This document shows positions 8,925 to 17,149 of a stretch of DNA of 64,000 bases, piece by piece. Numbering within the stretch: position 1 is the first letter of the stretch; the number at the start of each line of letters is the position of its first letter. The DNA comes from Pseudomonas sp. R28(2017) (GTDB lineage Bacteria > Pseudomonadota > Gammaproteobacteria > Pseudomonadales > Pseudomonadaceae). The notes under the pieces were generated by a model, which was not told where the DNA came from, ran no database searches, and saw nothing but the letters and a program-made list of their open reading frames with translations. The translations under genes were made by a program, and so were the position numbers. The DNA lies in assembly GCF_002112505.1 (NCBI RefSeq), contig NZ_NEHW01000008.1, forward strand, positions 186,001 to 250,000, written 5' to 3'.

Positions 8925-9917
8925 TCAGCTGAGAAACGCCAGGCCTTTGTTGGCGGCGACCGCCCGTTCGAAGGCAAGGTTGGCGATGGCGGTGTCCTGG
9001 GCGCCGGTGCCGGTCAGGTCGCACAGGGTGACCTGCTCGGCGCTGGTACGGCCTGGCTGCAGGCCGGCGATGATCTGGCCCAGTTCGGCGTGTTCGGCCT
9101 TGTCGCTGAGCGCTCCGGCGCGCAAGGCGTGGTGCAGCTCGCCGAGCACACAGGTCTGGCTCAGGCGGTCGGCGACATAGCGGTCGAGCCGGGCCAGGGC
9201 CTTGGGCGCAATTTCGTTCTTGTGCTCGGCGTCCGAGCCCATGGCAGTGATGTGCAGGCCCGGTTGCAGGTGGTGGGGCTGGATCAGCGGTTCACGGCTG
9301 GGCGTGCAGGTGATGGCGATGTCGACCGCCTGCATGGCCTGATCGACACTGTCGCAGGCGTGCACCTGCAACTGCCCGTCACGGCCCAGCTCGTCGCACA
9401 GGGCTGCGACCTTTTGCGCATCGCGGCCCCAGACCTTGACCTGCTCGATTGGCCGCACCAGGCGCAGCGCCTGCAATTGCAGGCGGGCCTGTTCGCCACT
9501 GCCGATCAGCGCCACGCGCCTGCTGTCCTGGCGTGACAGCGAGCGTGCGGCTACCGCGCCGGCTGCCGCAGTACGCACGGCGGTGAGGTAGCCGTTGTCG
9601 AGGAGCAAGGCATCGAGCAGGCCGGTACGTGCCGACAGCAGCATCATCATGCCGTTGAGGCTGGGCAGGCCGAGCCTGGGGTTGTCGAAAAAGCCCGGGC
9701 TGACCTTGATCGCGAAGCGCTCCAGGCCTGGCAGGTAAGCGGTTTTCACATCCACTTCGCCGTTGTGTTCGGGGATGTCCAGGCGCAGGATCGGCGGCAT
9801 CGCGACCTTGGCCGTGGCGAGCAAGGCGAAGGCCTGTTCGATGGCATCGACCGCATCACGGTCGAGGGTGATACAACTGCGCAGGTCGGCTTCGCTGAGC
9901 AAGGTGATGGCCGGCAT
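8925..9917 (-). CDS. eutC: ectoine utilisation protein EutC (ornithine cyclodeaminase family)
   Basis: This 330-residue member of the ornithine cyclodeaminase/mu-crystallin family has a Rossmann NAD(P) site ALIGSGEQARLQLQAL in the middle (about residues 158-173) and the family segment KVSPGFFDNPRLGLPSLNG in the N-terminal half. With EutB it is thought to convert the hydroxylated intermediate of hydroxyectoine into the ectoine route. The exact reaction was not proven to my knowledge. It lies 32 bp after eutB and 36 bp before doeA, on the same transcript. Confidence 0.88.
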   Translation of the reverse strand: MPAITLLSEADLRSCITLDRDAVDAIEQAFALLATAKVAMPPILRLDIPEHNGEVDVKTAYLPGLERFAIKVSPGFFDNPRLGLPSLNGMMMLLSARTGLLDALLLDNGYLTAVRTAAAGAVAARSLSRQDSRRVALIGSGEQARLQLQALRLVRPIEQVKVWGRDAQKVAALCDELGRDGQLQVHACDSVDQAMQAVDIAITCTPSREPLIQPHHLQPGLHITAMGSDAEHKNEIAPKALARLDRYVADRLSQTCVLGELHHALRAGALSDKAEHAELGQIIAGLQPGRTSAEQVTLCDLTGTGAQDTAIANLAFERAVAANKGLAFLS

Positions 9918-9949
9918 TGGAATTCCTCCCGTGAAGAAAACGAGCGTTC

Positions 9950-10921
9950 TCAGGCGTCGCCGCCATTGATCACGCGCAGGTGTTGTGCGCTGTCGACATT
10001 GCGCCCGCTGACCACCACCACGACCGGCCCACGGGCCGGCACCAGGCCGTCGAGCAGCGCCGCGATGCCGACTACGCCAGCGCCTTCGAGTACCAGCCGT
10101 TCTTGCTGGTAGGCGTGGCGCATGCCGTTGGCGATCGAGGCTTCGGGCAGCAGGTGAAGCTGATCGAGCAGCCGCTGGGTCATGCTCATGGTGTGCTGGT
10201 TGCCCAGGCCGATACCGCCGCCGAGCGAGTCAGCCAGTGTTGGCAATTCCTCGACTTCGACCGGGCAGCCGGCCTGGAGGCTGGCGTGCATCGCCGCACC
10301 GCGCTGCATGCTGATGCCGTGGGTGACGATCGCCGGGTTGATGCTTTTCAGGGCCAGTGCCACCCCTGCGAACAGGCCACCGCCAGAGAGCGGGACCAGC
10401 ACCTGCTGCACCTCGGGCAACTGCTCGATGATCTCCAGGCCCAGGGTGCCCTGGCCGGCGATGACGTGGGGGTGGTCGAAGGGCGGGATCAACGCTGCGC
10501 CGTGTGCGTCGGCATGCTGTTGCGCGGCGTGCTGGGCATCGTCCTGAGAGTGACCGACGATGCACACCTCGGCGCCCAGGTCGCGAATGGCCTGGACCTT
10601 GTTGGCCGGCACAAGTTGCGAAAGGAACACCGTTGCCTTCACGCCCAATTGCGCGGCGGCATGGGCCATTGCCCGTCCGTGATTGCCGGTGGACGCAGTG
10701 ACCACGCCGCGCGCACGTTGCTCGTTGCTGAGCGCCGCGATGGCATTGCTGGCGCCGCGCAGCTTGAAGCTGCCGGTGGTCTGCAGGGCTTCGAGCTTCA
10801 GGTAGACAGCTGTGCCCAGGTGGCGTGACAGGCTGGGTGACAGCTCCAGCGGCGTGCTGCGCACAAGGCCGTGGATACGCTGGCGGGCGAGGTAGAGATC
10901 GTGAAGCGAGGGCGCTGACAT
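9950..10921 (-). CDS. eutB: hydroxyectoine utilisation dehydratase EutB
   Basis: The 323-residue protein is a fold-type II PLP enzyme related to threonine/serine dehydratases. The PLP lysine is Lys53 in TTGSFKLRGA, the substrate loop STGNHGRAMA is near 86-95, and the glycine loop LSGGGLFAGV near residue 178 binds the cofactor phosphate. Being first gene of the eut-doe operon, it should act on the 3-hydroxylated diaminobutyrate intermediate derived from hydroxyectoine. A biosynthetic threonine dehydratase (IlvA) is excluded by the lack of the C-terminal ACT domain. A candidate regulator site lies about 65-85 bp upstream of the start. Confidence 0.88.
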   Translation of the reverse strand: MSAPSLHDLYLARQRIHGLVRSTPLELSPSLSRHLGTAVYLKLEALQTTGSFKLRGASNAIAALSNEQRARGVVTASTGNHGRAMAHAAAQLGVKATVFLSQLVPANKVQAIRDLGAEVCIVGHSQDDAQHAAQQHADAHGAALIPPFDHPHVIAGQGTLGLEIIEQLPEVQQVLVPLSGGGLFAGVALALKSINPAIVTHGISMQRGAAMHASLQAGCPVEVEELPTLADSLGGGIGLGNQHTMSMTQRLLDQLHLLPEASIANGMRHAYQQERLVLEGAGVVGIAALLDGLVPARGPVVVVVSGRNVDSAQHLRVINGGDA

Positions 10922-10986
10922 GACCGGGACCCAACAAGTGACCTGATGTTGGGCGGAGTGTATGAGGCGAAAATTGTCGTGATGAA

Positions 10987-11005
10987 TGTACTAGGGCAAT
11001 TTGCC
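10987..11005. promoter_or_regulatory. candidate EnuR operator, copy 1 (eutB promoter)
   Basis: The 19-bp string tgtactagggcaatttgcc starts at about 10987 upstream of eutB. An inverted, closely similar string occurs in the enuR-ehuB intergenic region (16 of 19 positions agree by hand). Two near-identical sites in the two promoter regions of one pathway suggest the binding site of the MocR regulator EnuR. This is inference; no binding data are available here. Confidence 0.5.
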
Positions 11006-11027
11006 TGGAAATTTGTTTTCGTCAGTC

Positions 11028-11061
11028 CCGGCCTCTTCGCGGGCACGCCCGCTCCCACAGG
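11028..11061. repeat. single REP sequence
   Basis: One copy of the P. putida-type repetitive extragenic palindrome, with the core cttcgcgggcacgcccgctc followed by ccacagg. It lies between eutB and the 3' end of enuR. Confidence 0.8.
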
Positions 11062-11124
11062 ATCCGTGCTGGTTTCAAGATCTTCAGAGTACCTGTGACC
11101 CGCGAAAGGGCCAGTACAGGCGAC

Positions 11125-12522
11125 TCAAAGCTCATGAATCTGTGGATACTGCCCGAACAACTCGCGCATATCGCCCAGCGCCTGGCGCAGCTTGGCCTCG
11201 GAACACTCGGCGCCCACGCACAGGCGCACGGCCCGTGGCCGCGGCGTGCCGCGCACGAGGAACGGCTCGGGTGGCGTCACGGCAATCTGCCTGCGGCGCA
11301 AGGCCCGCACCAGGCTGTCCACTTCCCAGCGCTCGGGAATGTTCAACCACGCGCCCAACGCGTGGGCATGCTGCCCGCGCACGTAATCGCCGAGGTACTC
11401 ACGCAACAAGGCCTGCCGCTCAGCCAGCAACTTGCGCTGCAACTCCACCAGTTGCATGGCACGCCCATCGTTGATCCAGCGCGAGGCGATCTCCGCCACC
11501 AAAGGCGTGGCCATCCAGCTGTTCACCCGCAGAATGCTTTCGGTGCGCAGGGCCAGGCGCTTGGGCATCGCCAGGTAGCCCACACGCAGGCCGGTGAGCA
11601 CCGACTTGGTCATGCTGGTGCAGTAGAACGACAGCTCCGGGGCATACGAACTCAGTGGCCGCGCATGGCGCCCGCCCAGCAGCGGCCCGTACACGTCATC
11701 CTCGATGATGTGCACGCCAAAGCGTCGGGCGATATCGGCGATCTCCTGGCGCCGGCTGTCGGGCATCAGGCTGACCGTCGGGTTGTTGAGGTTGGGCGTG
11801 CACACCAGCGCGGTCACCCGCTCGTTGCTGCAGATGTCCTCGAAATGCTCAGGGTCGATGCCTTCGCGGTCCATCTCCAGGCCCTTGAGGGTGAAGCCGA
11901 GTACCTGTGAGTTGCCGATCACGCCATGGTCGGTCAAACCTTCGCAGAGCACCACGTCGTCGGGCCCGGCCAGCGAAGCCAAGGCCAGGAAGATGGCATG
12001 GGCAGCACCGTTGGTGACCAGCACATCGTCGCGTTCGACCTGCATGCCCAGGCCATCGAGCCAGCGCACCGCCGACTCGCGATGGCTCTCGAAACCGGCG
12101 ATCGGCCGGTAGGCATGGATCCACGGCTGCTCCTCCTCCACGGCAAGCTCCGCGCAGGTGTCGCGCCAGATGCGCTCGTGCACCTGGGTGTGCAGGATAC
12201 GGGTGATGGAGAAGTCGACCAGGGTGCGTTCGGGCAGGTCGATGATGTCATCCGACACACGGTCGCTCATGCGCCGGCTGACGAAGCTGCCACGGCCGAT
12301 CTCGCAACGCACCAGGCCCTGGCGCTCCAGCTCCTTGTAGGCATTGGTAACGGTCTGCACACTGATGCCCAGGGCATCGGCCACCTGGCGCTGCGGCGGC
12401 AGGCGCTGGTCATGCACCAGCACGCCACGCTCGATCTCGCCAGTGACGGCCTGCACCAGGATCTTGTACTTGGATTCGCCGATGCGGGCGGCGTCGAGGG
12501 CTGTCTTCCAACTCTGCATCAT
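11125..12522 (-). CDS. enuR: MocR-type transcriptional regulator of ectoine utilisation
   Basis: This regulator joins a GntR winged-helix domain (residues about 8-80, LPPQRQVADALGISVQTVTN) to a class I aminotransferase-like domain. PLP-binding residues are kept: Lys306 in TSMTKSVLTG, Asp276 in EDDVYG and Asn246 in NLNNPT. EnuR proteins use PLP to sense diaminobutyrate derivatives formed from ectoine and then derepress the uptake and catabolic genes. The frame is open upstream for 60 more codons, but homologous MocR proteins begin near MQSWK, so ATG 12522 (or 12519) was chosen despite a weak ribosome site. The gene is divergent from ehuB and follows the pathway it should control. Confidence 0.88.
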   Translation of the reverse strand: MMQSWKTALDAARIGESKYKILVQAVTGEIERGVLVHDQRLPPQRQVADALGISVQTVTNAYKELERQGLVRCEIGRGSFVSRRMSDRVSDDIIDLPERTLVDFSITRILHTQVHERIWRDTCAELAVEEEQPWIHAYRPIAGFESHRESAVRWLDGLGMQVERDDVLVTNGAAHAIFLALASLAGPDDVVLCEGLTDHGVIGNSQVLGFTLKGLEMDREGIDPEHFEDICSNERVTALVCTPNLNNPTVSLMPDSRRQEIADIARRFGVHIIEDDVYGPLLGGRHARPLSSYAPELSFYCTSMTKSVLTGLRVGYLAMPKRLALRTESILRVNSWMATPLVAEIASRWINDGRAMQLVELQRKLLAERQALLREYLGDYVRGQHAHALGAWLNIPERWEVDSLVRALRRRQIAVTPPEPFLVRGTPRPRAVRLCVGAECSEAKLRQALGDMRELFGQYPQIHEL

Positions 12523-12578
12523 GATGTTCGCTTCGCTTGCCGGGGCCAGGCTCACAGCATCGCCCCTGCACACCCCTT

Positions 12579-12597
12579 GGGCAATTGTCCTAGTGCA
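12579..12597. promoter_or_regulatory. candidate EnuR operator, copy 2 (enuR-ehuB intergenic)
   Basis: On the plus strand the site reads gggcaattgtcctagtgca. Its reverse complement aligns with the site upstream of eutB at 16 of 19 positions. It lies about 60 bp upstream of enuR and about 160 bp upstream of ehuB, so it could serve both genes. Confidence 0.5.
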
Positions 12598-12759
12598 ATG
12601 CCATCGCCGTTTCAGCTTTTGTATGCTCCGTCCAAGGTCGACACCCCGCTGCCCGGCAGCCTCGAACAAACGACCGGCCCTGCTTTCGCTGTTTTGCTCC
12701 ACTGCCTCCTAACACAGAGCCGTCGGCGACGGTTTTTATAACAAACAGGAGATTCATTG

Positions 12760-13614
12760 ATGAGCCAGCCCTTCAACGTTCCACGCCCGTTCCAGCGTCT
12801 GCTGGTGGCCTGCGCCACCTTTGCCGTGCTGGCCAGCGCCCAGGCCGCCAGCCTGGACGAGATCAAGGAAAACAGCCGTATCCGCATCGGCTACGCCAAC
12901 GAAACGCCCTTCGCCTACACCGAAACCGATGGCCGGGTCACCGGTGAGTCGCCGGAAATCGCCAAGATCATTTTCGAGAAGATGGGCTTCAAGCAGGTCG
13001 ACGGTGTGCTCACCGAGTGGGGCTCACTGATCCCGGGCCTGCGCGCCGGGCGCTTCGATGTGATTGCCGCCGGCATGTACATCACCCCGGCACGCTGCAA
13101 GCAGGTGATCTTCACCGACCCACAGTACGCCCTGCCCGACACCCTGCTGGTGGCCCAAGGCAACCCGAAGAACCTGCACAGTTACGCTGACATCGCCAAG
13201 AACCCGGACGTGAAGCTGGCGATCATGGCCGGCACGGTCAACCTCGCCTACGCCCGCGACTCGGGCATCAAGGATGCGCAGATCCTGCAGGTGCCAGACA
13301 CCACCGCCCAGTTGCAGGCCGTGCGCGCCGGCCGCGCCGATGCCGCCGTGGGCACCCAGCTGACCATGAAGGGCCTGGCCAAAAAAGGTGGCGACAAGGT
13401 CGAGGCGATCGCCGACTTCACCGATGACCCGGCCCATACCGGCTACGGCGCCCTGGCCTTCCGCCCTGAAGACAAGGCCCTGCGCGATGCGGTCAACGCC
13501 GAGATGAAGCAGTGGCTGGGCAGCGAGGAGCACCTCAAGACCGTAGCGCCGTTCGGCTTCGACCGCTCCAATGTGACCGACAAGACCGCCGCCGAGCTCT
13601 GTGCCCAGCAGTGA
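12760..13614 (+). CDS. ehuB: ectoine/hydroxyectoine ABC transporter, substrate-binding protein
   Basis: The 284-residue product is a periplasmic family-3 solute-binding protein that captures ectoine and hydroxyectoine. A signal peptide spans residues 1-28 (hydrophobic LLVACATFAVLASAQA), followed by mature ASLDEIKENSRIRIGYANE. The ligand-fold motifs ETPFAYTETDGRVTGESPEI and GLRAGRFDVIAAGMYITP are characteristic of this subfamily. AGGAG precedes ATG 12760; a TTG one codon upstream is less likely. It heads a four-gene importer operon divergent from enuR. A 62-bp gap separates it from ehuC. Confidence 0.92.
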   Translation: MSQPFNVPRPFQRLLVACATFAVLASAQAASLDEIKENSRIRIGYANETPFAYTETDGRVTGESPEIAKIIFEKMGFKQVDGVLTEWGSLIPGLRAGRFDVIAAGMYITPARCKQVIFTDPQYALPDTLLVAQGNPKNLHSYADIAKNPDVKLAIMAGTVNLAYARDSGIKDAQILQVPDTTAQLQAVRAGRADAAVGTQLTMKGLAKKGGDKVEAIADFTDDPAHTGYGALAFRPEDKALRDAVNAEMKQWLGSEEHLKTVAPFGFDRSNVTDKTAAELCAQQ

Positions 13615-13676
13615 ATCGAGGTGGCATGGCGCTTGCCGTGCCATTCCCTGTGTAATCCGATTATTCAGGTCGAACC

Positions 13677-14336
13677 ATGGGTGAATTGATACCGTTGTTA
13701 CTGCAAGGCGCCTGGATCACCGTCCAGGTCACCTTCTTCGGCTCGTTGCTGGCCATCGTCGCCGCGATCCTCGCCGCCCTCGGCCGGCGCTCGTCCTGGC
13801 GGCCGTTGAGCTGGTTGTGCGTGGCCTACATCGAACTGTTCCGCGGCACCTCGTTGCTGGTGCAGCTGTTCTGGCTGTTCTTCGTATTGCCGCTGCCGCC
13901 CTTCAACCTCGAACTCAGCGCCTACACCGTGGCCATCGTCGGCCTGGGGCTGCATATCGGTGCCTATGGCGCCGAAGTGATGCGCGGGGCGATCAGCTCG
14001 GTAGCCAAGGGGCAGTACGAGGCCTGCACCGCGCTGAACATGCCCGCCGCCACCCGCTTCCGGCGGATCATCCTGCCGCAGGCCTTGCTGGCAGCCATTG
14101 CGCCGGGCACCAACCTGCTGATCGAACTGCTCAAGAACACCTCGCTGGTGTCGCTGATCACCCTGTCGGACTTGAGCTTCCGCGCCCGCCAACTGGACCA
14201 GGCGACCTTCCAGACCCTGGAAATCTTCAGCCTGACCCTGCTGCTGTACTTCGTCCTGGCGCAGGTCATCAACTTCCTCATGCGCCGGGTCGAACGGCGC
14301 CTGAGCCGTGGCCGCCTGCGGGGGAGCCTGTCATGA
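13677..14336 (+). CDS. ehuC: ectoine/hydroxyectoine ABC transporter permease EhuC
   Basis: This 219-residue inner-membrane subunit is of the polar amino-acid (HisMQ/GlnP) permease type. It has about five helices and the ABC-docking EAA loop around residues 112-135 (YEACTALNMPAATRFRRIIL). It pairs with EhuD to form the channel for ectoines passed on by EhuB. The stop codon overlaps the ehuD start (ATGA), which signals translational coupling. Confidence 0.9.
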   Translation: MGELIPLLLQGAWITVQVTFFGSLLAIVAAILAALGRRSSWRPLSWLCVAYIELFRGTSLLVQLFWLFFVLPLPPFNLELSAYTVAIVGLGLHIGAYGAEVMRGAISSVAKGQYEACTALNMPAATRFRRIILPQALLAAIAPGTNLLIELLKNTSLVSLITLSDLSFRARQLDQATFQTLEIFSLTLLLYFVLAQVINFLMRRVERRLSRGRLRGSLS

Positions 14337-14989
14337 ACGTCTGGGACTGGAACTATGTCGCGCAGATCCTGCCCGACTTGCTGCAGGCGTCTTTGAAAAC
14401 GCTGGGCATCACCCTGGTGGGCTTTCTGATTGCCGTGGTACTGGGCCTGTTCCTGGCCATTGCCCGGCGCAGCCGCCAAGCCTGGCTGTCGTGGCCGGTG
14501 GCGTTGCTGATCGAGTTCATCCGCAGCACACCGCTGCTGATCCAGGTGTATTTCCTCTACTACGTGCTGCCCAACTACGGGGTCAACATGAGCGCCATGC
14601 AGGCCGGCATCATCGGTATCGGCCTGCATTACGCCTGCTACCTGGCCGAGGTGTACCGCGGCGGCCTCGATTCGGTGGCGCGTAGCCAGTGGGAAGCGGT
14701 GGTCGCGCTGAACTTCGCGCCGTGGACGGCCTACCGGGCAGTCATCCTGCCCCAGGCGATCCGGCCGATCCTGCCGCCGCTGGGCAACTACCTGATCGCC
14801 ATGCTCAAGGACACCCCGGTGCTGTCGGCCATCACCGTGGTGGAAATCATGCAGCAGGCCAAGAACGTTGGTTCCGAAAGCTTCCGCTACCTGGAGCCGA
14901 TCACCCTGGTCGGTCTGTTCTTCCTGGCCCTGAGCGTCGCTCTGGCCTACCTCGTTCGGCGCCTTGAAGTGCGCCTGGAGCTCCGCTGA
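14333..14989 (+). CDS. ehuD: ectoine/hydroxyectoine ABC transporter permease EhuD
   Basis: The second 218-residue permease of the importer starts MNVWDWNYVAQILPDLLQA. It contains the conserved SLKTLGITLVGFLIAVVLGL helix and the EAA loop WEAVVALNFAPWTAYRAVIL. The start ATG overlaps the ehuC stop by 4 bp and its own stop overlaps the ehuA start (TGATG). Relation to histidine/glutamine permeases is clear; the ectoine assignment comes from the cluster. Confidence 0.9.
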   Translation: MNVWDWNYVAQILPDLLQASLKTLGITLVGFLIAVVLGLFLAIARRSRQAWLSWPVALLIEFIRSTPLLIQVYFLYYVLPNYGVNMSAMQAGIIGIGLHYACYLAEVYRGGLDSVARSQWEAVVALNFAPWTAYRAVILPQAIRPILPPLGNYLIAMLKDTPVLSAITVVEIMQQAKNVGSESFRYLEPITLVGLFFLALSVALAYLVRRLEVRLELR

Positions 14990-15843
14990 TGATCGCGCCT
15001 GTGACCCACCTCGCCACTGCCACCACCCCCCTGCCGCAGGACACCAGCATGCCCACGCCGGCCATTGCCCAACCGATCGTCAGCTTCAAGGACGTGACCA
15101 AGCGCTACGGCAACTTCACCGTGCTCGATGGCCTCAACCTCAATGTCGCCCCCGGCGAGAAGGTGGCGATCATCGGCCCCAGCGGCTCGGGCAAGTCGAC
15201 CTTGCTGCGGGTGCTGATGACCCTGGAGGGCATCGACCAGGGCATGATCGAGGTCGATGGCGATTCGCTCACCCACATGCCCGGGCGCAACGGTGCGCTG
15301 GTTGCCGCCAGCGAGCGCCATGTGCGCAAGGTGCGGGCGAAGATCGGCATGGTGTTCCAGAGCTTCAACCTGTTCCCGCACATGAGCGCCTTGCAGAACG
15401 TGATCGAGGCCCCGGTGCAGGTGCTGGGCGTCAAACCGGCCGAAGCCCGCGAGCGCGCCGCCGAGCTGCTGGAGATGGTGGGCCTGGGCAACAAGTTCGA
15501 GCACTACCCCTCGCAGTTGTCCGGCGGCCAGCAGCAGCGCGTGGCGATTGCCCGGGCGCTGGCCATGCGGCCCAAGGTGATGCTGTTCGACGAGGTGACC
15601 TCGGCGCTGGACCCGGAGTTGTGTGGCGAAGTGCTGAACGTGATCCGTCGGCTGGGCAGCGAGCACAACCTGACCATGCTGATGGTGACACACCAGATGG
15701 GCTTTGCCCGGGAGTTCGCTGATCGGGTGTGCTTCTTCTACAAGGGCCAGATCCACGAACAGGGGACCCCGGCGCAGATCTACGAGAACCCGCAACAGGA
15801 ACGGACCCGGGCGTTCCTTAGCGCAGTACGCGAGGCCAACTGA
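14989..15843 (+). CDS. ehuA: ectoine/hydroxyectoine ABC transporter ATP-binding protein
   Basis: This is the cytoplasmic ATPase of the importer. Walker A GPSGSGKST is at residues 63-71, the Q-loop is in MVFQSFNLFPH, the signature LSGGQQQR is followed by Walker B VMLFDEVTSALDPE, and the switch histidine is in MVTHQMG. The start shown overlaps the ehuD stop. A second in-frame ATG at 15049 has AGGA at good spacing and would give a 264-residue protein beginning MPTPAIAQPIV; either start is possible. It is the last gene before a degraded region. Confidence 0.9.
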   Translation: MIAPVTHLATATTPLPQDTSMPTPAIAQPIVSFKDVTKRYGNFTVLDGLNLNVAPGEKVAIIGPSGSGKSTLLRVLMTLEGIDQGMIEVDGDSLTHMPGRNGALVAASERHVRKVRAKIGMVFQSFNLFPHMSALQNVIEAPVQVLGVKPAEARERAAELLEMVGLGNKFEHYPSQLSGGQQQRVAIARALAMRPKVMLFDEVTSALDPELCGEVLNVIRRLGSEHNLTMLMVTHQMGFAREFADRVCFFYKGQIHEQGTPAQIYENPQQERTRAFLSAVREAN

Positions 15844-15853
15844 TCACCGGGCT

Positions 15854-16378
15854 TCAGTACTCGCGCCGCTTGCTGAATGCCCAGCGCCCCGCCAGGAAGG
15901 TGAAGGTCGCCACCACCGCCACCAGCAGCCAGAAACCGTTCTGGTCGTCCGATAGCGGTACGCCACCGACGTTCATGCCGAAGAAGCCGGCGATGATGTT
16001 GATCGGCAAGGCCTACACGGTGACCACGGTCAGGGTGAAGAGTGTGCGGTTGGTCTGTTCGTTGAGCTTGGCGGCTATTTCTTCCTGCAGAAGCTTGATC
16101 CGCTCGCCCAGGGCGGTCAGGTCGCTGATCACCAGGGTGAATTCTTCGGTGGCCGCGCGTAGCTGACGCAGATCCTGCTCCTGCAGCCACTCGGGCGGGC
16201 GGTTGAGCAGGCGCACCAGCACCCGGCGCATGCTGCTCAGCTCGGCGCGGTTGTCGCTCAGGCGCTGGGACAGCAGCTGGTCTTCGATGCGGTCGACGCT
16301 GGTGGTGGTCTCACGCACGATCTGGGTCAACAGGTCGCCCTGGTCACGCAGCAGGTGCACCAGCAGTTCGATCGGTGA
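15854..16378 (-). pseudogene. remnant of a CorA/ZntB-type divalent metal transporter
   Basis: Reading leftward from 16378, the frame gives the helical stalk of a CorA/ZntB protein (SPIELLVHLLRDQGDLLTQI, then a long coiled region, then TNRTLFTLTVVTV). At 16015-16013 it meets TAG, where intact homologues have a leucine. The same frame continues through LPINIIAGFFGMNVGG, containing the channel motif GMN, and the last helix to a proper stop at 15856-15854. The N-terminal half is missing and the break at 16378 coincides with the start of a repeat element. Truncation plus stop means it cannot make a working transporter. ZntB is the likelier parent than CorA. Confidence 0.85.
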
Positions 16379-16380
16379 AT

Positions 16381-16510
16381 GGCGCCTGACTCGGTATCGC
16401 GTCGTACAAACAAGGCGGTCGCGCGCGCCTGTCACAGGCATTACTGGCCCGAAACAAACGTAGGAGCGAGCGCAGCTCGCGATGCGCCGCACGGGCGGCG
16501 CTCGGTCTCG
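16381..16510 (+). repeat. ~130-bp repeat element, copy I
   Basis: This segment is the inverse complement of 20131-20260, with about 115 of 130 positions identical by hand alignment. It contains gcgcgcgcctgt, then gaaacaaacg, and a stem gagcgagcgcagctcgcg near its right end. The left end abuts the broken transporter fragment exactly. No open reading frame of note is inside. It looks like a non-autonomous REP/MITE-like element. Confidence 0.75.
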
Positions 16511-16528
16511 AAGGCTCCAGCACGCTCT

Positions 16529-16551
16529 ACTTGATCGGTTACTTGATCGGT
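16529..16551 (+). repeat. tandem 11-bp direct repeat upstream of the NTF2-like gene
   Basis: The string acttgatcggt occurs at 16529-16539 and again at 16541-16551, a period of 12 bp. It lies about 115 bp before the next gene start and could be a regulator site or a small duplication. Confidence 0.4.
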
Positions 16552-16665
16552 AGATCATCACTTCACAGATTTCTGAAGTAATTATTTCCCGCCAGCGATT
16601 TTTCCCCTCACCCGTCCCCACCAGAATCGCTTCACCACAATCACAATAACCGTGAGGCCACTCCC

Positions 16666-17055
16666 GTGGACCAGACCCTCCAGGTACGGCAGGCCGCCGC
16701 CGACCTCATCAAAGCCTTCGCCAGCAACGACACCGCCCGCTACTTCGCCTGCTTCAGCGAAGACGCCACCTTCCTCTTCCACACCTTGCCGCAACCGCTG
16801 CTGTCGCGCCGTGCCTATGAAGACCTCTGGGCCCAATGGCAGGCCGAAGGCTTTGCCGTGCTCGGCTGTGAATCGAGCAACGTGCAGGTGAGCCTGCAGG
16901 GCGAGGTGGCGATCTTCATGCACGACGTGGCCACGCACATCCGCATGGCCGGTGAAGAGCACCAGCTGGCCGAGCGCGAGACCATCGTCTTCCGCCGCCA
17001 AGGCGAGCAATGGCTGGCGTGCCACGAACACCTGTCGTTCGTCACTGCAGCCTGA
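16666..17055 (+). CDS. NTF2-like (SnoaL/DUF4440 type) small protein
   Basis: The 129-residue protein has the cone-shaped NTF2-like fold pattern: an N-terminal helix (VRQAAADLIKAFASNDTARY), then FSEDATFLFH, then alternating beta strands ending VFRRQGEQWLACHEHLSFV. Such proteins act as small hydrolases, isomerases or binding partners, and the role here is unknown. The start is GTG at 16666, with GTGAGG upstream. It precedes a permease and an aldehyde dehydrogenase on the same strand, so it may assist metabolism of the imported compound. Confidence 0.75.
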   Translation: MDQTLQVRQAAADLIKAFASNDTARYFACFSEDATFLFHTLPQPLLSRRAYEDLWAQWQAEGFAVLGCESSNVQVSLQGEVAIFMHDVATHIRMAGEEHQLAERETIVFRRQGEQWLACHEHLSFVTAA

Positions 17056-17149
17056 TCCGAATTTCCGCGGCCTTGCCGCACTGCCATCGCACCCACAAGA
17101 GGGCCCGCGCACCGCGACGGGCCTACAACAACCGCGCTGGAGCATCACC

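Noticed and set aside
12700..12740. Hairpin ccgtcggcgacgg followed by ttttt before ehuB as an attenuator
   Set aside because: The stem is only five base pairs and no leader peptide is apparent, so support is too weak.
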